Below, piece by piece: positions 62,744-64,000 of a DNA stretch of 64,000 nt. Each line of letters opens with the position of its first letter. Position 1 is the first letter of the stretch. The translations under genes were made by a program, and so were the position numbers. The stretch covers positions 36,965 through 100,964 of the forward strand of contig CAZJVJ010000006.1 in the NCBI GenBank assembly GCA_964549635.1. The letters are read 5' to 3'. Source of the stretch: VGNY01 sp964549635. GTDB lineage: Bacteria > Chloroflexota > Dehalococcoidia > GIF9 > UBA5629. Below the pieces are notes generated by a model, which was not told the origin of the DNA, searched no databases, and saw nothing but the letters and a program-made list of their open reading frames with translations.

Positions 62744-63052
62744 CTATAACCTTATGTCTATTTCCACTCCAGAAGGTAATTGGAGCTGGGTCAAGGCATC
62801 TATAGTTCTGGAAGTCGGGTCTAAGATATCAATAAGCCGTTTATGGATCCGAATTTCAAATTGTTCTCTTGAATCTTTATCGATATGTGGGGAGCGAATG
62901 ACGCAAAACTTTTGAATACGAGTAGGCAAAGGTATCGGACCAGCAACTACAGCGCCGGTACGCTCTACAGTCTCCACAATTTGCGTCACAGATTGGTCAA
63001 CCAGCCTATGGTCGTAACCTCTGACTTTAATTCGAATCTTCTGCTTAGGCAT
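62744..63052 (-). CDS. rpsJ: 30S ribosomal protein S10
   Basis: 102 residues: KIRIKVRGYDHRLVDQSV and GPIPLPTRIQKFCVIRSPHI. First gene of the S10 block here. Starts directly after the fusA stop, with no tuf gene between. Confidence 0.97.
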   Translation of the reverse strand: MPKQKIRIKVRGYDHRLVDQSVTQIVETVERTGAVVAGPIPLPTRIQKFCVIRSPHIDKDSREQFEIRIHKRLIDILDPTSRTIDALTQLQLPSGVEIDIRL

Positions 63053-64000
63053 TTACTTACCTTTAACTCTAGCCCCCACTTTATCTGCCAGGCTAGCTGG
63101 CAATTCGCTATAGTACTGGAACTCCAGCGAATGATTGGCCCTACCCTGACTTAAAGACCTTAGAACGGTAGCATAACCGAAAATCTCCGCCAGAGGTACA
63201 AGGGCACGTATAACACAAGTCTCACCATGGGTCTCTATACCTTCAATATGTCCCCTTCTCGAGCTTAAATCACCAATGACATCGCCTAAAAACTGGGCGG
63301 GCATCACTACTTCCAGTTTCATAATTGGTTCTAGCAGCACAGGGTTAGCCTTCCTGACACCTTCTTTTACAGCTATGGAACCTGCCATCTTAAAGGCCAA
63401 ATCAGAGGAGTCCACCTCATGGTAGCTGCCATCAAACAACGTTACCTTAATGTCCACTACAGGATATCCTGCCAATACGCCGCTTTCTAGAGCCTCCCTA
63501 ACTCCCGCTTCAACTGCTGGAATGTATTCCTTCGGTATAGCTCCGCCCCTAACCTGGTCAATAAATCTGAACCCGCTACCTCGCTCTCCAGGCTCGAGCT
63601 TCAGCCAGACATGCCCGTACTGTCCCCGCCCACCGAACTGCCGAATAAATTTACCCTCCACCTCAACTGGTAAAGTAATAGTCTCTTTATAAGCAACCTG
63701 AGGCTTGCCGACCCTCACCATCACATTGAAATCACGCAGCATTCGGTCAATCAGCACCTCTAAGTGCAATTCGCCCATCCCAGCGATGATGGTCTGTCCT
63801 GTCTCAAGGTCGGTATATACCTTAAAGGTAGGGTCTTCTTCCGAAAGCTTGCTCAGGACTTCACTTAGCCTGTCCTGATCAGCCTTGCTCTTAGGCTCCA
63901 CAACCATCGAAAGCACTGGCTCAGGGAAACGTATGGCTTCCAGAAGAACCGGCCGGGCTGGGTCACACAGAGTATCACCGGTGAAGGTATTTTTAAGCCC
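63053..64000 (-). CDS. fusA: Elongation factor G, C-terminal part (cut by window edge)
   Basis: Open to the window edge; the last 316 codons of EF-G. Visible: GLKNTFTGDTLCDP just inside the edge, FPEPVLSMVVEPKSKADQ (domain III), GMGELHLEVLIDRMLRDF, domain IV QFGGRGQYGHVWL and domain V SSRRGHIEGIE. GTPase domain lies outside. Translocase of the ribosome. Conventional starts inside this stretch are not real starts. Confidence 0.95.
   Translation of the reverse strand, partial: GLKNTFTGDTLCDPARPVLLEAIRFPEPVLSMVVEPKSKADQDRLSEVLSKLSEEDPTFKVYTDLETGQTIIAGMGELHLEVLIDRMLRDFNVMVRVGKPQVAYKETITLPVEVEGKFIRQFGGRGQYGHVWLKLEPGERGSGFRFIDQVRGGAIPKEYIPAVEAGVREALESGVLAGYPVVDIKVTLFDGSYHEVDSSDLAFKMAGSIAVKEGVRKANPVLLEPIMKLEVVMPAQFLGDVIGDLSSRRGHIEGIETHGETCVIRALVPLAEIFGYATVLRSLSQGRANHSLEFQYYSELPASLADKVGARVKGK

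Overview
The window reads as a chromosomal segment of an anaerobic, archaea-flavoured bacterium, most plausibly a Dehalococcoidia-type Chloroflexota. This is an inference from gene content, not from a marker tree. One side holds a complete bacterial S10-spc-alpha ribosomal superoperon. The other side mixes strict-anaerobe oxygen-defence proteins (Hrb, FprA, desulforedoxin, rubrerythrin-like ferritin, SOD) with families better known from archaea (THEP1 NTPase, archaemetzincin, SCP2-type thiolase plus DUF35 partner, archaeal-type ThyA, NrpR domain, 2-oxoacid:ferredoxin oxidoreductase). No rRNA, tRNA, CRISPR array, IS element or prophage was recognised.

Layout: 0-5.5 kb (+) carries a SufB/D scaffold, an Hrb/hemerythrin-PAS/FprA oxygen- or NO-reducing set, a small Fe-S protein, a rhodanese lipoprotein read through two in-frame TGA codons, and a small internally duplicated protein. 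5.6-10.5 kb (+) carries a CopA copper ATPase with a C-terminal YHS domain preceded by its own Shine-Dalgarno, then duplicated ferritin-like protein, desulforedoxin, superoxide dismutase and a Rieske ferredoxin. 10.5-18.9 kb (+) carries KorAB, a DJ-1/CoA-binding fusion, a 1-Cys peroxiredoxin, a DOMON lipoprotein with small membrane partner, a YyaL-like protein and a DUF1122-like protein. 19-20.2 kb holds decayed genes (NrpR domain, lipase N-terminus). 20.2-29.2 kb holds an aldehyde dehydrogenase (+) followed by a minus-strand catabolic-looking set (enoyl-CoA hydratase, permease, PLP enzyme, two CCG-type Fe-S proteins, M14 peptidase). 29.4-44.4 kb (+) holds MetE-like protein, AhcY and MetK (methyl cycle), THEP1, archaemetzincin, thiolase/DUF35, sugar-phosphate enzymes, ThyA and a second TGA-containing gene, a peroxiredoxin. 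44.8-45.7 kb is gene-poor. 45.7-64 kb (-) is the ribosomal superoperon from fusA (cut by the window edge) to rpsI, ending with an orphan zincin.

The most interesting signal is selenocysteine. Two genes have TGA exactly where the family has its catalytic cysteine, continue in frame with family-like sequence, and have a hairpin 18-28 nt after the TGA that fits a bacterial SECIS (G in the first two loop bases). One is a peroxiredoxin with Sec at the peroxidatic site and no resolving cysteine at the usual place. The other is a rhodanese lipoprotein in which both cysteines of a CxC active site are TGA (U-T-U). Both are redox/sulfur enzymes next to oxygen-defence genes. No selA, selB, selC or selD was found in the window, so decoding machinery must lie elsewhere if this reading is right.
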